Positions 12,424-24,961 of a DNA stretch of 64,000 nucleotides are shown here, one piece after another (positions within the stretch are counted from its first letter, which is position 1; each line of letters starts with the position of its first letter). Origin of the DNA: Amborella trichopoda (Eukaryota; Streptophyta; Magnoliopsida; Amborellales; Amborellaceae); contig NW_006499781.1 in the NCBI RefSeq assembly GCF_000471905.2, forward strand, positions 453,043-517,042. The letters run 5' to 3'. Both the position numbers and the translations under genes were made by a program. The notes under the pieces are model-generated. The model had not been told where the DNA came from, did no database searches, and worked only from the letters and a program-made list of their open reading frames with translations.

Positions 12424-13550
12424 CTATGGGGTGTCTCACTTATTCTTTGCTGATGATGCCGTTATATTCTGTGGGGCATCCTATGCCGATTGCTATGAAG
12501 GAGGTTCTCACTACTTTTGAAAACACTACTGGTCAGATGTTAAATTCTGCGAAAAGCAAGGTTTTCTTATTTGGGGTACAACAAGGCAATCGAGCACGGA
12601 TTTTGAGAGAGTTGGGGTTCAGTGAAGGCTATTTGCCGGTGTTGTATTTGGGGTTACCACTGTTTCATGGGCTTCTACGACATAGTTACTATCAGAGCTT
12701 GTTTGGAAAGGTGATCGGTAAAATAGGTACATGGCAAGCCCTATGCTTATCTTATGCAGGACGTCTTCAATTGCTTAAGTCAGTTCTTGACGCTTCTGCT
12801 ATTTTTTGGATATTGTCATTTATGCTGCCAAGGAAAACTTGTAATACGATATAAAGGCTTCAGCGGAATTTTCTATGGGCAGGAGTTGCAGAAAATAGGG
12901 GCGTCCATCTTGTTAAATGGAGGACAATATGCCTTCGTTGGGAGGAGGGTGGGCTGGGGGTGAGAGATTTGATGGACTTCAATACTGCAGGTATGATGAA
13001 GCTTGTCTGGAGGATTTTAGCAAATCCATCTTCTTTGGTTACCCGTTTTTTCAAGCACATATATTTCAGAATGTGTTCTATTTGGGAGTAGCTAAGAGGG
13101 GTTGTTCGCATGCATGGAAGGGCATTCATTTCGGATTATCTCAACTCGGGAACAATGTTAGTGGTGCATTGGTAATGGACAGATGGTGGATTTCTTGATG
13201 GACCCATGGCTGTCAGTAGAGTCGATTCGAGATTCTCTGGATGATAATGGGCATATGGATTTGGTGAATCTTGGAGGGCGAAAGGTTTCAGATTTTATTG
13301 ATGGAAACCCAAATCGTGGGCATTGCCTTCATCTTCCTCCACTTTGTTGAACAACATATGGAGAGATGTGGAACGTCATATCTTTCCATTGTAGCATAAG
13401 AAGGATTCATTGGTATGGATTCATTATGCTAGTGGAACCTTTTCAATCAAAGAAGCATGAAACTTTATTCGTTATAGAAGTTCACCTCAGCTGGTATTTC
13501 GTGCTCTTTGGTGAGCCAAATGTCATCCACGGGCCAAGTGGTTCTCCTGG
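12424..13550 (+). pseudogene. LINE reverse transcriptase C-terminal part, frameshifted
   Basis: Near 12430-12480 one frame reads SHLFFADDAVIFCG, the FADD catalytic box of LINE reverse transcriptase. After a frameshift the main frame (12426-12854) continues with the connection region (TGQMLNSAKSKVFLFG; YLGLPLFHGL; WQALCLSYAGRLQLLKSVL; AIFWILSFMLP). More frameshifted pieces follow (12917-13198). The N-terminal endonuclease and fingers are missing through 5' truncation. It cannot encode an active enzyme. Confidence 0.75.
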
Positions 13551-13556
13551 CTAGCT

Positions 13557-14397
13557 ATGCACAATCAACTACCAACTACATCCATATTTCAGCAACGGGG
13601 TATTCATATGGCTACTATCTGTCCTTTTGGCAGGAACAATGAGGAAACCCTATGTCAGCTCCTGTTTCATTGCACTTTCTCGGAGGGTGTTCGACTGTCT
13701 TTAGCTTGGCGGTGTGGCATGAGGTTTGTGCTTGGAACTTCGGGCCAGGATACTCTTCGTTGTTGGCTAGCCTTCAGATTCAAATCAGAGGGGTTTCTTA
13801 ACATCTGGACGGCTATCTTCTTCACGACAATCTGGTTTCTGTGGGAGGAGCGAAACAAAAGAATCTTTCGAATTAACGCATCAAGAAGAGAGCAGGTTGT
13901 CTTTCGGATTGCTTCACATGTAAAGGCTATTGTAGAAGTCAATGGGCCTTTCATCTATCAGAAAAGGTGATTATTGGCAATCTACAGATTAAGTGGTGCC
14001 AGCTGAATCCAAAATGCATGATCCCAGTTGCATGGTCAATTCCGGAAGCTAGTTATTATAAGCTGAATATTGATGGTTTGGCAGGTGGTGGTGGGGTCAT
14101 AAGAAACTGCAATGGTGGATTTGTGGCGGTGTTTGCTAAACACTTTGGTTTTGTGTCCAATAATTTTGTAGAATTCCAAGCTCTAGAAGAAGGTATTCTT
14201 TTAGCTATTCAAAAAGGCTGCTTGCCGATACAGATAGAGAGTGACTCATCTCTACTTGTAGATGCCATTAAAAATCAATGTCGTGGCCCTTGGAGATTAC
14301 AAACGATAGTTGACAATTGTCGAGCAAGGCTATCGCCTCACAGGTGGTCTATTGCTCATATTTTTCGTGAGGCGAATATGGTAGCTGATGCCTTCTA
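13557..14397 (+). pseudogene. LINE zinc-binding (zf-RVT-like) and RNase H domain remnant
   Basis: The frame 13557-13970 includes the spaced Cys/His block of the zf-RVT region (CPFGRNNEETLCQLLFHC) and then IWFLWEERNKRIF. The frame 13967-14398 is an RVT_3-type RNase H: YYKLNIDGLAGGGGVIRNCN, EFQALEEGILLAI, IESDSSLLVDAI and FREANMVADAF. The acidic residues D (NIDG), E (EFQAL), D (ESDS) and D (VADA) are retained. It ends with a TAA just after VADAF, earlier than most homologues. The domain is split between two frames by a small frameshift. Confidence 0.8.
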
Positions 14398-14530
14398 AGA
14401 GGGGATCGGTTTATACAAGAGCCACAATTTGGCGTAGTTGTTTGCCTGACTCTCTCTCTTCTTTATTACATGATTTGGCGCAACTGCCTTATTATAGGGT
14501 TGTATAACAACGTGTTATCCCTTTTCTATT

Positions 14531-14580
14531 ACTGAAAAATCGGATAGGGGGCCTTCTCCCCCACCGACTTACCCCCAAAA
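14531..14580 (+). other. LINE 3' hairpin tail shared with the SINE family
   Basis: The last 50 bases contain AGGGGG and CCCCC arms in a hairpin followed by CACCGACTTACCCCCAAAA. The SINE copies at 45.7, 58.7 and 59.3 kb have the same layout: TGAAAAA..GG..AGGGG..TTC..CCCCACTGAATTACC, then poly-A. It is likely the recognition site for the LINE reverse transcriptase. Confidence 0.6.
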
Positions 14581-14712
14581 AGAAATGCTTCTTCTCTGTT
14601 CTTACTTTTTTGCATCGGTTTCAGTGCACCTACAATAGGGAAGTTGAGAAATGCTTCCTCTCTGTTCTTGCTTTTTTGCATCGGTTTCAGTGCACCTACA
14701 ATAGGGAAGTTG
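14581..14712 (+). repeat. 66-bp tandem duplication (2 units)
   Basis: Units 14581-14646 and 14647-14712 are near-identical (starting AGAAATGCTTC and ending GGGAAGTTG). The first unit begins exactly with the right-hand target-site duplication of the LINE, so host sequence at the insertion point was duplicated during or after insertion. Confidence 0.85.
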
Positions 14713-14833
14713 AGAGTTTATTCTTGACAATGTTGAGAGGAAGATTGACCACAATGTTCCCCATGAATTGGAAGAGAATAAGAGTCCATAAAAGTCCCCA
14801 ATGAATTCATTTCTTCACTAGTTGATGAGAAGC

Positions 14834-14834
<1 letters not shown>

Positions 14835-14924
<90 letters not shown>
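14835..14924 (+). repeat. (AG)45 microsatellite
   Basis: A perfect ~90-bp AG dinucleotide array lies in the long intron, 120 bp downstream of the LINE. It is likely to be polymorphic in length. Confidence 0.95.
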
Positions 14925-14925
<1 letters not shown>

Positions 14926-14949
14926 AAAGGGCACAAAGCTCCATTCATG

Positions 14950-17900
14950 CCTAAGGACTTGCTAGGTATTACATCAGCATATAGGTTTTTTAATATATCA
15001 GTATTCCATTGATAACAAAAAGTCCCAAGAGATTTTTATGGACATGATTCTTTGTTTATATTGATACTGGGGTTTGTGAATTTGGAAAAAGTTAAAAATA
15101 CTGTTGAATGAAACTCGATCCCGGATTACAATATAGTGGATAATTGAACCTCGATCCTAAAATGGTGGACCACGATCCCATCCCATAAGGGATCCACTCC
15201 TTTCCAGATATGGAACTTGATCCCTACATTGAACTCGTTTCCTCGCCATGGAACTTCGCAGCTTCTTTGCTACGTGATTCCGCTTCCAATCCCAAAGGGT
15301 TTTTCCCCCCACCCTCGGTAACTCTGGTCCTCCAATATCTGTAAAGCCGTTCTTATTCAATTGGTAATGCTTAGAGATGTCCTCTCACATCGGTCCAATG
15401 TTAATAACGTAGGTCCAGTCTTGGTAACATTTGTCGTTTCACATCTGTAATGCTTAGAGGTCCTTATATCACTCACAAAGTATGGAATATAAAAGATCTG
15501 TGATTCATTTCAATAACAAATCATCATCATTTTAAAGAAGAATGTATGGAATTTATAAATAAAAGTACTTAAGTGATAGTTCCTCCAAAATTCCTTATAA
15601 CACCTGCCACTTTCTGAAATCCTTTTAGCTGTCCAATCAAAGTTAGTGTATAAGGAAAACAATGGAGGGTTGGACAATTAGCTAGAGTAGCATGCTGTTG
15701 TAATGGAAGTCATCATTGAGACGGTAAATCTGCCATGTTAAGATGACTCTCTAGGTGGGTTCTTCTGATGTCCAAAACTTTTTAGGAATAATTGAACGAG
15801 TGAGTAATGTCGGGGTGAAAAAGTTTGGGCAGTAAGTGACTTGGAGGATAGTTAATGAATCCTGTAGATCGTCCCCAATAGTGAAGGGAGAGCTCAAATG
15901 GTAGAAAAGAGCTACAGGTATTTTCCCCTTTGGCTCTGTTACAGTGGAAAATGATTTAAGTATACTGACACTCCTCTTCTTAATTTGGTCAGGCCTATAG
16001 CTAACCCAAATAGCATGAGAGGTCTCCTATACATAATTCCTTCACATCAGGCCTAACTGCTACCTACATGGTTTCTTTTTTTTTTTTGAGAGAAGATAAC
16101 TTAACTGCTACCCAAATGTTTATATCAAGCATGATGCCATGGAGAAACAATCTAATGCTTTAGGTCCTCACCCTTGGGAGTGCAAAGCTTCACCACATTC
16201 TGTCTTCCGAAAATTGATTTCTTGCATATTTAATGCAATATTCATTCACCTGATACATTAGTCTAGTTGTTTTCTTGTGTTGGTCATTGGTTGTCAAAAA
16301 GGTATGGCAGCAAGATCTCTCATCTCTCTTGTACTTTGCTTTGAACATCCCGTAAATGCCCTTTGATATGGAAGAATCTAGAAGATACATGGGGCCTTGG
16401 CTTTTAGGTTTTTTAATATGTGATTTGAGTGCATGGGTTTAGGAGTTTGTTAGGGACTGCTGTGGATGCTGTTTTTTGGGAGGGCTGTGAGATGTTTAAG
16501 TTTTCCAGAGAACTTTCAGTACATAAGTAGTTATGAAATTCAGAACTTGGATGTTGGGATAATCACATTGAACTATAGGAATCTTATTTAAGGAGGTTCG
16601 ATATGTTGATACTGAGAGATTGGAGGAGTGTGAAAATCTTGAGAAGGTTGAGAAAGAAGTGAGATGAGCTTAAGGTGAGGTTCTAAAATCTCTGGAGTAA
16701 AATCTGCTGGCGGTAAGAATATCGCACTCTCTGCCTCAAAGGTGTTTATGCTACTAATTTTTTCCACTGAACGTGGAGTCCCAATTGCAAGGCTTGTTCG
16801 CTATAACTTTGGAATAGTAGATTGGGAAAATGGCACTAATTAGTTATCTACTTATGAGTCAATTAATTATTTCACATCTGTAATGGAAGGTTTCTATACT
16901 TTTTAATTTCAATAATCTTGATACAATGAAGTGGGTTTGAGGTCTATTATTGACATTTATGAATTCATCTGAGTTCCAAGTAGTCATGCTCTACAGTTTT
17001 TTTTTTTGGTCTTGCATGTGACACCAGGCTTGATCTTCTTTTACGAGTTATTGGCACTCACTTGGAAACCAGTATGTTATTCTTTGCAAAATAATTGTTA
17101 TGGATCCATACTGATTGAGGACTTACTAACCTAGTCCCAAAGAGGGAAGATTAAAGGATACTAAAGATTTTACATCTCTTTGTATTGGAGGTTTCTTGAA
17201 ACTTTCGCTTAAAACCACCCATCATAACTCAATATTCTTTTCTCTGAGAGAAAAATCTTGGATGATATGAAGTTAACATTCTCACAAAAAAAAAAAAGAA
17301 AAAAAAAAAATTGGATGATGTGGCATAAAATGGTGGCACATACATAAAGAAAAGAAGAAAATCTTGGATGATGTGGCATGAAATGGTGGTACATCCATAT
17401 GTTGGTGAGACCTCTATGCCTGTATATGATTAACTGAGAAAAATTGTTCACCTTTGTGCAATGTGATTTTGTTTGTTATATGATGAGCAGTATGGGCTTC
17501 AGGGAAAAGTGGCTCCTCGAACACTTTCAACAATTCAGTTGGCTCCAATGCTTCCAAAATCCTGACTTATAATTCTTCCTTCTTGTCTCCACTTAAATCC
17601 ATTGGTGTCTTTCTATTTTAAATTGCTTTATTCTACTATGCTGCTAGTATCTAGAACAGGATCCCTTGATTAGTATCTTCATATTGCCACCTATCATTTT
17701 TGTACAACCACCTATGGTGGCCTCTCTGGGTTTTATATGTTTGTTTCCATATGTAGAATGCCCTGCCAGTCTGCCTTTTATGACCTAGGGCAAGTTACTG
17801 TACAAGTTGCCTGTAAAAGAGACTTGAGAACTCAATGCTTACCTTTAATGCTGAATTCAAAATTTCTCGACTGATCTCTTCTATTATATGGAGTGCCATC

Positions 17901-18100
17901 CTTTTGAGTGTCAATTTGGTTATTCAGGCTAATGTTATCGTTTAATGGATTGTAGTAAACAAAAGAATCTCTTGGGAAGACATCAATAAAGGTGATCATT
18001 GATCTGTTGCAATCTATAAGGGTGGAAGTTTGGCTCACAGAATTCTTGAAGATTAGTTGTTTCCCCTCTAACTTATAGACCATACTATTGCCAGAGTGGA
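14950..18100. other. Intron sequence with no recognised feature
   Basis: AT-rich, stop-dense DNA. It shows only A/T homopolymers (for example near 16080 and 17290) and a short repeated phrase around 17310-17400 (two copies of 'ttggatgatgtggcat' followed by 'aaatggtgg'). No exon or transposon end was supported. Confidence 0.35.
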
Positions 18101-19700
18101 CATGTTCCAGGGAAGACCCGAAGTTAGCTGGGGCATTGAGAAATAAGAATAAGAAAACTTCCGATGGATTCAGGGGTGGCCTATGGCCACTTAAACGAAC
18201 TATTTAGAACAGAGTTTTGAGGCCAATTTGCATTGATGAAATTAATGGGCGATGGTCTCCTCCTTACCCATGGTGCACCTATTGATCAATGGGATGCTTC
18301 TCCTTTGGATGTGGTCCATAGTCGGGGCCTTTTTGATATCCTGGCCTATTAGAAACCTGCACTTTGGGAGGAGCATGTGTGGATCATGCCCTTCTAGCTG
18401 TGGCTGGGTTTACTAGGCTTGAGGAAGTGGGGACATTAAAGAAGAAGACAAAGAAAACATAATTTTTGACTGGGTTTATGCTTGAGAAATCAAGGATATC
18501 ACAGAAAGAGGACATAGAATAGGCAACCCGGTGATCTTGTCTTGGCCTCTCTGAGGGATGAGCTGGGGTTTGTGTAACTTGATCAAGGGCATGAGATCTG
18601 AAGTCTCAGTGTCCTTGAGGTTTCATATAAAGTAGGCTGCCTGTACCAATTCGTCCACGATTTGCTATTGTGGGGCCCATAGCCGTTGCTTCTTGCAAGA
18701 AAACAGATGTGCGCCCGCACAAGAAGTCAATGGAACTTGCCATGGTCGCTTCTTTGTCTGAAGCTTTAATAAACAAGCTTGGAAAGGATCAATCAGGAGT
18801 TTGTTGGGTGATCCACCAGTCCCTCTAAAATTTGATGTACTCACCTGTTTCAGCCACAAACCATATTTGCTATGAAAATTGTAGGTGCAACTGGCTAATG
18901 CCGTTCCAGATTCCTGATGCCTTGTCAGAAGATGTCGTTTTTGGTAACCAATCTGAGGCATCTGTAGCATATTTATACTTGCTTGTGGAGTGTCAGAGAT
19001 GATCCTGGTGGATGGCAAAGCGCCACCACAATTTCCCTAGAAGGGTTGTGTTGCATTCCCTCAGTTTCCTGTCTGAGTGCTAAGGAAGTGGCATACAAGG
19101 TAATGAAAATTTTTCTAGCAATATACAGCAGAAAACATAAACACCATCTGCAGTAAGGAGGCCATATTTCCTAAAATATGCATGAGGTGTCTCCATGAAA
19201 ATTTGTAGGAATAAAGTAGACTCTAAACCAAATAAAATAGGCATACTTTATACCAAAGAATGTTGCTGCCACGTGGAGAACCAGGGCTGGAAGACCGCTG
19301 AAATCTGCAGACCGAGGCAACCAACTGGTTACGTTGCCGAAGGTCAATCCCTAGGACTTTTGGCACCCCTTATTATTTTCCAATACCAATAGCTCACCTA
19401 GTTTGAAGACAAAGATCCCTTCTTCGATGTTTTTGAGGAAAAATTGCAAAAGTACACATTCACATCTCCCTTAAAATCAGCACCGTAAATTTCTATCTCA
19501 ATCACTAACCACTCTACCCCCCGCCCCCCCCCCTCTCTTTTCCCCCTTTGTTTCTTTTATTTCCTATGGTTTCTCTCTGGCCCTCAATTCCTCCAAACAA
19601 CTCTCTTTTTAGGCTTCCAGATGGAAAAAATGATGAAAAAAACAAGGGTAGAGGGTATTCAATTTATAGGCATGGTTAAGGGTACGTATGACATTAGAGT
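18101..19700. other. Intron sequence, possibly degraded retroelement
   Basis: The minus-strand frame at 18665-19018 (117 codons) is the longest here. It has no recognised motif, and its Arg/Ser/Gln-rich composition resembles degraded retroelement sequence. A C-rich tract lies at 19518-19533. Confidence 0.25.
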
Positions 19701-21180
19701 TCTTTGTCTTCTACTACTAGTGGGAAACCTAAGGGGTGAGATTAAGTCCTTAACCATCGACCCCAGATCAGCCATGATGATCTAAATGCTGGAATCACAC
19801 CTTATCCCTAATAGGAACCTTCCCAACAGTCTTGCAATATAATTAGGATTTCACCTTCCTAGAAATCCATATAACTTAGGAACCCCAGTCCAATTAGAAC
19901 TTGTCCTAACCAATCGAGTCCTTTTTTTCTAGAAAACAAATCTAATTCTCATAGGATTCCAAGGATCTGAGAAGATTTAATTAACCACCTCAAACCTTCT
20001 AGAACTTTCAAAAATCAAAACATAAAGGAGGTCCAAAAAGGGCGGGACATGCCACCATGGGCCCCACATATGGGTTCAATACTGCACTCATTGAAGTGGG
20101 TCCCCCTTGCCTCCATGTGGCCCCATTTTTGGCCCTCAACATGTGTTCTTAGAAGGAACTTGTGACAAAAATAATCATGCCGTCGTAAATTTCAGTTATG
20201 GTTTCTTGCAAAAAAAAAAGAGAAGATTTTAATTCTAGAAACGTCCTTTCTTTGGAAAAAATTAGTGGTTTCCAAAAAAGTATTTTCATAATTTCCAAAC
20301 TATGAAACAAACTTGATTTGATTAAAAATAATTTTCTTTTCGTTCTATCTAATCCCCGAAAGAAAAACTATGAAAATCTCATTGGAAGATTGAGCATACC
20401 TTGGGAAGAAAAATTCCGTTTCCACTAGGCATTCCTAGACAACACTCACAATCAATACCTGACCTTAAACTAACCCAATGGGCCCATGGCTTAGAAGTAC
20501 TTTCTTGCACGAGGCTTATGATTGGTCCATCAAAGCTAGCCAAGAAGTACATAAGATGACAAGTTCACCTAGGTTGCATGTGTGCCCTTCAAGGACAAGT
20601 CATATCCAGCTGATCAATTCCAGCGATTATTTTTACCTACTTATCTCAGGTACCATTATTAGCAGAGAGGGGAATCTCTCCAGCACATAAACACCATTGG
20701 GATTACTGCAGAAGTCATGCATATACGTCATGAAGAATGGATTGTCGTAGTGAAGGCCTTTGTCCTTAAAAGTCCCATTCTTAGTACAATGGCCTATATA
20801 TTACTGGCTTGTAATCTCTAACTACCTCTAATTGGCCTCGACATGGTACCCATGAACATACTCTGCCAGATGCATCCTTCGATTAAGTCCAAAACAATCC
20901 TGTGGTGCGGATCTGACTCCACAATCCTCAGCCCTAGACATCAAAACTAGGGCTGGAGTCCTAAAGTGCATTAACACATTCTACCAACTTGCTCTGGATC
21001 TCATAGAGCTGCTGATTGAGCCCACTCTTATGACATGTCATTAACTACTCTAAAGCACATGGAGCCCACAGCTCCCACTGAAACCAGGACTTTTGAATAA
21101 AACATGAGTTTCATGTATAAGAATTTTCCAAGGTACAATGTGCGAACCAGAGCTTGTGGTCTTTAAATGGCCATGAATCC
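19701..21180 (+). repeat. Old dispersed repeat, diverged copy 2
   Basis: This is the counterpart of 1.3-2.7 kb with shared blocks in the same order and orientation. It is non-coding and heavily diverged. Boundaries are approximate. Confidence 0.4.
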
Positions 21181-22060
21181 CAACACTAATCCCCAACCTA
21201 CCCGGCTATTCGGTTTGCAGACATTATTCCAATTAACTAAGGGGGATTTGTGAGTTCTGCGTCTCTCCAAAGGAAATCATGCATGAAATATTCCAACTTC
21301 TAATATGTTGATCAAGGTCGCATGGAAATTGGCATTTCCATGATGACAATCTACTTTTGAACTTTTTTGCAATACTGTCTCATTGGGCTCTTTTGGGTCT
21401 TCCTATGCAGAGCAGGAGTCCCAAATGTTTGTTTAGAAGGGAGTTGGTGATGTAGCCCATGTCAATACATTGGATGTTGTTGAGAGCGAGCCCCCCCTCT
21501 GTTTTGTTTTCCCCATGTTTACCAAAGACCTGTCGTTGATTCGAAGCACCCTATGAAGAGCGAAATGTTGTCAATTTGTTGTTGGTGTGCACGGCAGATG
21601 ATGAGAGTGTCATCTGTGTATTGTAGGTGGGAGAGTGTTGGCCTATTGCAAGAAATTGTAAGAGCTATTTATCAAGCGAATCTGTCTTTGACTCCTTACT
21701 AAGGTATTAGGGCAATGAATGTGGCATATTTGCTTTTGCGGTTGATGCCCTTGGTGTGGAAGTTTTAGAGTCATTTCATGGCATCCAGGCCGAGAGTGTC
21801 CTGAAAATGCTGGAAGATTGCCATAGGGAAGCTGCCCAGGTATCTTGTCAAGGCCCATCTCTTCACTGGCTTCAGTCGTTTTGGTCTCTCTTGGAGTGTA
21901 TTAGATATAAGGTCGCTTAACACCGTTGGCCTAGTCGAAGAACCCCAGTTTGTAAGCTGTTGATCAAGGATGGAGTTCGTCTCTAGTAACAAAACCAAGA
22001 TGACCACCCTTATAATTTACTGAAAATATTTTCAGGTTTATCTGTATTACAGAAGATGTT
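21181..22060 (-). pseudogene. Decayed LINE reverse transcriptase remnant with YxDD box
   Basis: On the minus strand, 21643-22007 carries the N-terminal part of reverse transcriptase in two frames (GLDKIPGQLPYGNLPAF; FQHFQDTLGLDAMK). Just downstream is YTDDTLIICRAHQQQIDNIS, the catalytic YADD-type box (about 21570-21630). Further blocks follow: 'FESTTGL' and, after shifts, 'LGLPLCIG'-like and 'NILEVGIFHAWFPLERR'-like pieces down to about 21.2 kb. Several frameshifts and stops make it inactive. It is a different insertion from the plus-strand LINE at 12.4 kb. Confidence 0.65.
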
Positions 22061-22887
22061 TTGATCTCCTTTCGTTTTCTGTGGATTGAGAGTGTGCTTA
22101 TCTACATTTTCAAGCTGGCTTTGTAGAGGGAAAAAAAAAACATTCCATTTAAAGCTACCCATACAGTAAAGGAGTAGCGTATAAATGTGTGCACTTTTAT
22201 TTTGTCCTGCATTGACAGTGATTGTTGTTGCAAGTCATGTCCTGCATGTTGTTAATTAGAAAAAGTCGTTGTTGTATCGTTTGACATGCATCACGCTAAT
22301 GATGCCGAACTTCCAAGATTTTGACTTTTTGTTTACTTTGTTATTGCAAAACTGGGTGACCATGCAAACTAAAAAGTTAGACTACCACAACCTGTTTCCA
22401 TGCAAAATCTGACTTTAGGTTCTCAAGAATATTCCAATTCCCTGCAGTTGAAGTGTGCAATTTCCACAGTTGAGTGTCCTTGGAATTATATTTCTTATTC
22501 TTATCCTCATTAAATAATTCACCGTTCACTAGGAATACCATTTTGAAGAGCAATCAATTTCAACCAAGTATTATTTTTGTTTGTCGATTGCGTGCTAGCC
22601 ATAAATCAAGTCAGTGAAGGTTCTGGTGAGGCATTTTCTCAAACATTTCTTTGTCATCTGATTTACCAAACCTGTTTTGTAAACAAAAGCAAAAGTTCCC
22701 TCAAGCTGAAATACGGATTGGAATTTGTTTTACCCAACAAAAATGCATGTTTCTTCTGTTCTGTAGAATACGATATTTTCACCTTTTCATTCAGGGTGTC
22801 TCTGTTATTCAACACCAGAACATGTTACTCTTTCATCATACAATGAAAAGGATAACAAAAGCCTAACTGCAGTCTTTTACTCGACAG

Positions 22888-23420
22888 TGGGTCATTCTCC
22901 CAGGCTAGTGGCTGCAGCAGAAACTTTGTATGAGATTGCAAGTTGCTCGAAGTGCTCATCGGGGAAGCAGATTCAAAGCCATGGAAGCAGGAGATTACCC
23001 TCTAAACAGCAGCCTAAGGCCATGAAAGCTCCAAAGAGCAGACCCTCTACAGTGAAAGATGAAGCTTGCACTGCCAAAGCCAAACCTTTGAAAGTGAAGC
23101 CTGCTACCCATCCAAACAAGAAAACAGGCAAGGCATCTTTGTACCCAAATGAAGAATCCAATAACAAAAGGACCATGACATTGGTTAGTGACCTTCATCT
23201 CCGAGGACCGATAAAATGGCCAGTTCCCAAGTACCCCCTAAAGCTCGAGGCAAATGCAAAATCTTTGAATATGGAATTTGGGAACTTGTTGGCGTTGCTT
23301 CCATCCACTTCAAGTGGGAACCAGAACTTTAACAACCCACCACAAAAGCTAAAGAAAGTGGTGGTCCATGTTGGTCCCCAGAGTAAAGATATGGCAAGGG
23401 GGAGGAGTAAGAAAGACTGA
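22888..23420 (+). CDS. Host gene, last exon (unknown function)
   Basis: The acceptor is CGACAG at 22882-22887. The exon opens with the last two bases of a split codon, then GHSPRLVAAAETLYEIASCS, and runs to TGA at 23418-23420 (~177 codons). The N-terminal stretch (LVAAAETLYEIA) is a likely helix. The rest is very basic and rich in Lys, Pro and Ser (KPLKVKPATHPNKKTGK) and ends MARGRSKKD, suggesting a nuclear or nucleic-acid-associated protein. That is only an inference from composition. With exons a and b the known protein part is about 559 residues. No named family is recognised. Confidence 0.7.
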
Positions 23421-24158
23421 CGCCCCAATGCAATGCCAATTGGTATCTTTCTCTTGCTCTCTGCAGTTTGGGATCGATCTCTCTCTTTCTGTGCATATAT
23501 TTGAATCTGGAAGCTCATGTTTTGTGGCCATTGGCCGTACATATGTAACAAAGATAATATTCTTGCGGTCAAGGTATCAGAGGTTGCGATGAAAGAAAAA
23601 AATGGGGAAATTGTTCACTTCTGAAAAAAAACGAGCACGGGGAAATTGTTATGAGAAGATGATGCTGAACTGTTTATCAAGAAAAGAAAGAGGATGATGC
23701 TGAATTTGTATGTTTGTGTTGGAAGCTGAAGTACGGCTGCAAGTGAAGAAATGGAAGCATGGGGTTGGGGTTGCTGCGAAATTCATTGGATGCACTTTCT
23801 CTTTGTATAGAGAATTGGGGAGGGGCTTATTAGTTTTCATGTGAGAAATTTGTAGAAGATTAGTCTTTGTCAGAGAACTTGCACCAGGATGGGCAACTGG
23901 CCGCCCCTCCAGCATGCAAGGAAACTTTTATTTTTAATAATTTAAGCATCGGAAATCTCTCATTGTACAAGCACAGATACTCATGCAATCTAATCTCGCG
24001 CTGTGTTTGTGTGAATGTACAAGCACAGGCACACATGAGGTCTATTTCCTCTCTGATTCTCTCACTGGAATAGTGGGCATGTGTTTATTTATAGTGTGAA
24101 AAATTAACGTTCGGTTTAGATGCGTGCATACCCGTTTGGTTACTCTGTCCTCTTACAA
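23421..24158 (+). other. Probable 3' UTR and downstream flank of the host gene
   Basis: No coding frame was supported. The sequence is less AT-rich than the transposons that follow and contains CT-rich stretches. Transcript evidence would be needed to place the poly(A) site. Confidence 0.4.
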
Positions 24159-24961
24159 TTGAAGTATGGAAAAAGTTTATATAGAGCGAGGCTCTAAACA
24201 ATTAATTTAGTGCCTACCTCAAAATTTCACTAGAAGAGGTTTTGATTCTCTCAAATTGATCACCTCGAAATAAAGATGCATGGATATAAGAAAAAAATAG
24301 ATTTTAAGTTTTGAAAATAGTGTATTTTGTAACGTATTTTTAGACTGTCAATTTTCAAGATTTTCATAGTTTTAAGCTACTCAATTTTTGAAGGTTTAGG
24401 GTCAGTTTGGATTTACCTAAAATTGAAATATTTTTTAATTTCATTAAAAAAAAAAAAATTTGAGATAGCAACTAAGAACGGTTTGGAAATCCCCATTATA
24501 TTTTATTCCCTATCAAACCAAATTATGACGTTACCTGTAACCATAACTGGAAAAAATTTGATTTTTGACTCATTTTTTTCGCTTCCTTCGTCGTGAGTTC
24601 CTGTCCAACTTTCCCGATTCGAGTAGCACTTACAAAAGCTTCTCTTACACTCTTAAGCAGGTATCATAGCTCAAAAGGTTTTCAAAAGCCTCTCTATCTC
24701 TAACCCAAGTCCTATTCAAAAGATTTATCACAATACTTTGCGGGAGCGGTCCTCCTCTCTATCTTTAATCCAAGTCCTAACCTCTATTCCCTATTCTGTT
24801 TTATTGAGGCCTACCATTCCTTCATTGTTTCTTATAACTTGTACCATATCTTCATTGTTTCTTAGAACTTGTATCTTTGGCAGGAGGACCCTGCTCTAGT
24901 TATCTCAATACAAAATTAACTCTCTCTGAGCTTTTTGATTGGTAAAGATTAGAAAAAGAAA

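Larger units (their letters stand above)
12391..14597 (+). mobile_element. 5'-truncated LINE with 17-bp target-site duplication
   Basis: The element body 12408-14580 is bracketed by AGAAATGCTTCCTCTCT (12391-12407) and AGAAATGCTTCTTCTCT (14581-14597), which match at 16 of 17 positions. The body starts within reverse transcriptase and ends in a GC-rich hairpin followed by ACCCCCAAAA. The structure fits target-primed reverse transcription of a plant L1-type LINE with 5' truncation. The coding parts are given separately. It lies inside, and in the same orientation as, the host gene. Confidence 0.8.
7020..22887 (+). other. 15.9-kb intron filled with transposable elements
   Basis: The intron joins exon b to the last exon with matching phase (GAT G | TG GGT). 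It holds a MITE at 7745-8111, a Mutator-type MITE at 8241-8821, a decayed minus-strand LINE at about 9.0-10.7 kb, a 5'-truncated plus-strand LINE at 12408-14580, a (AG)45 array and a decayed minus-strand LINE at about 21.1-22.05 kb. Intermediate exons cannot be excluded, but none was convincing. Transcript data would settle it. Confidence 0.55.

Noticed and set aside
14718..14948. Ser-Leu repeat frame on the minus strand
   Set aside because: It is only the translation of the (AG)n microsatellite.
23195..23572. 125-codon minus-strand frame over the host gene's last exon
   Set aside because: It is antisense to a better-supported exon with matching splice phase. Its composition is not protein-like.
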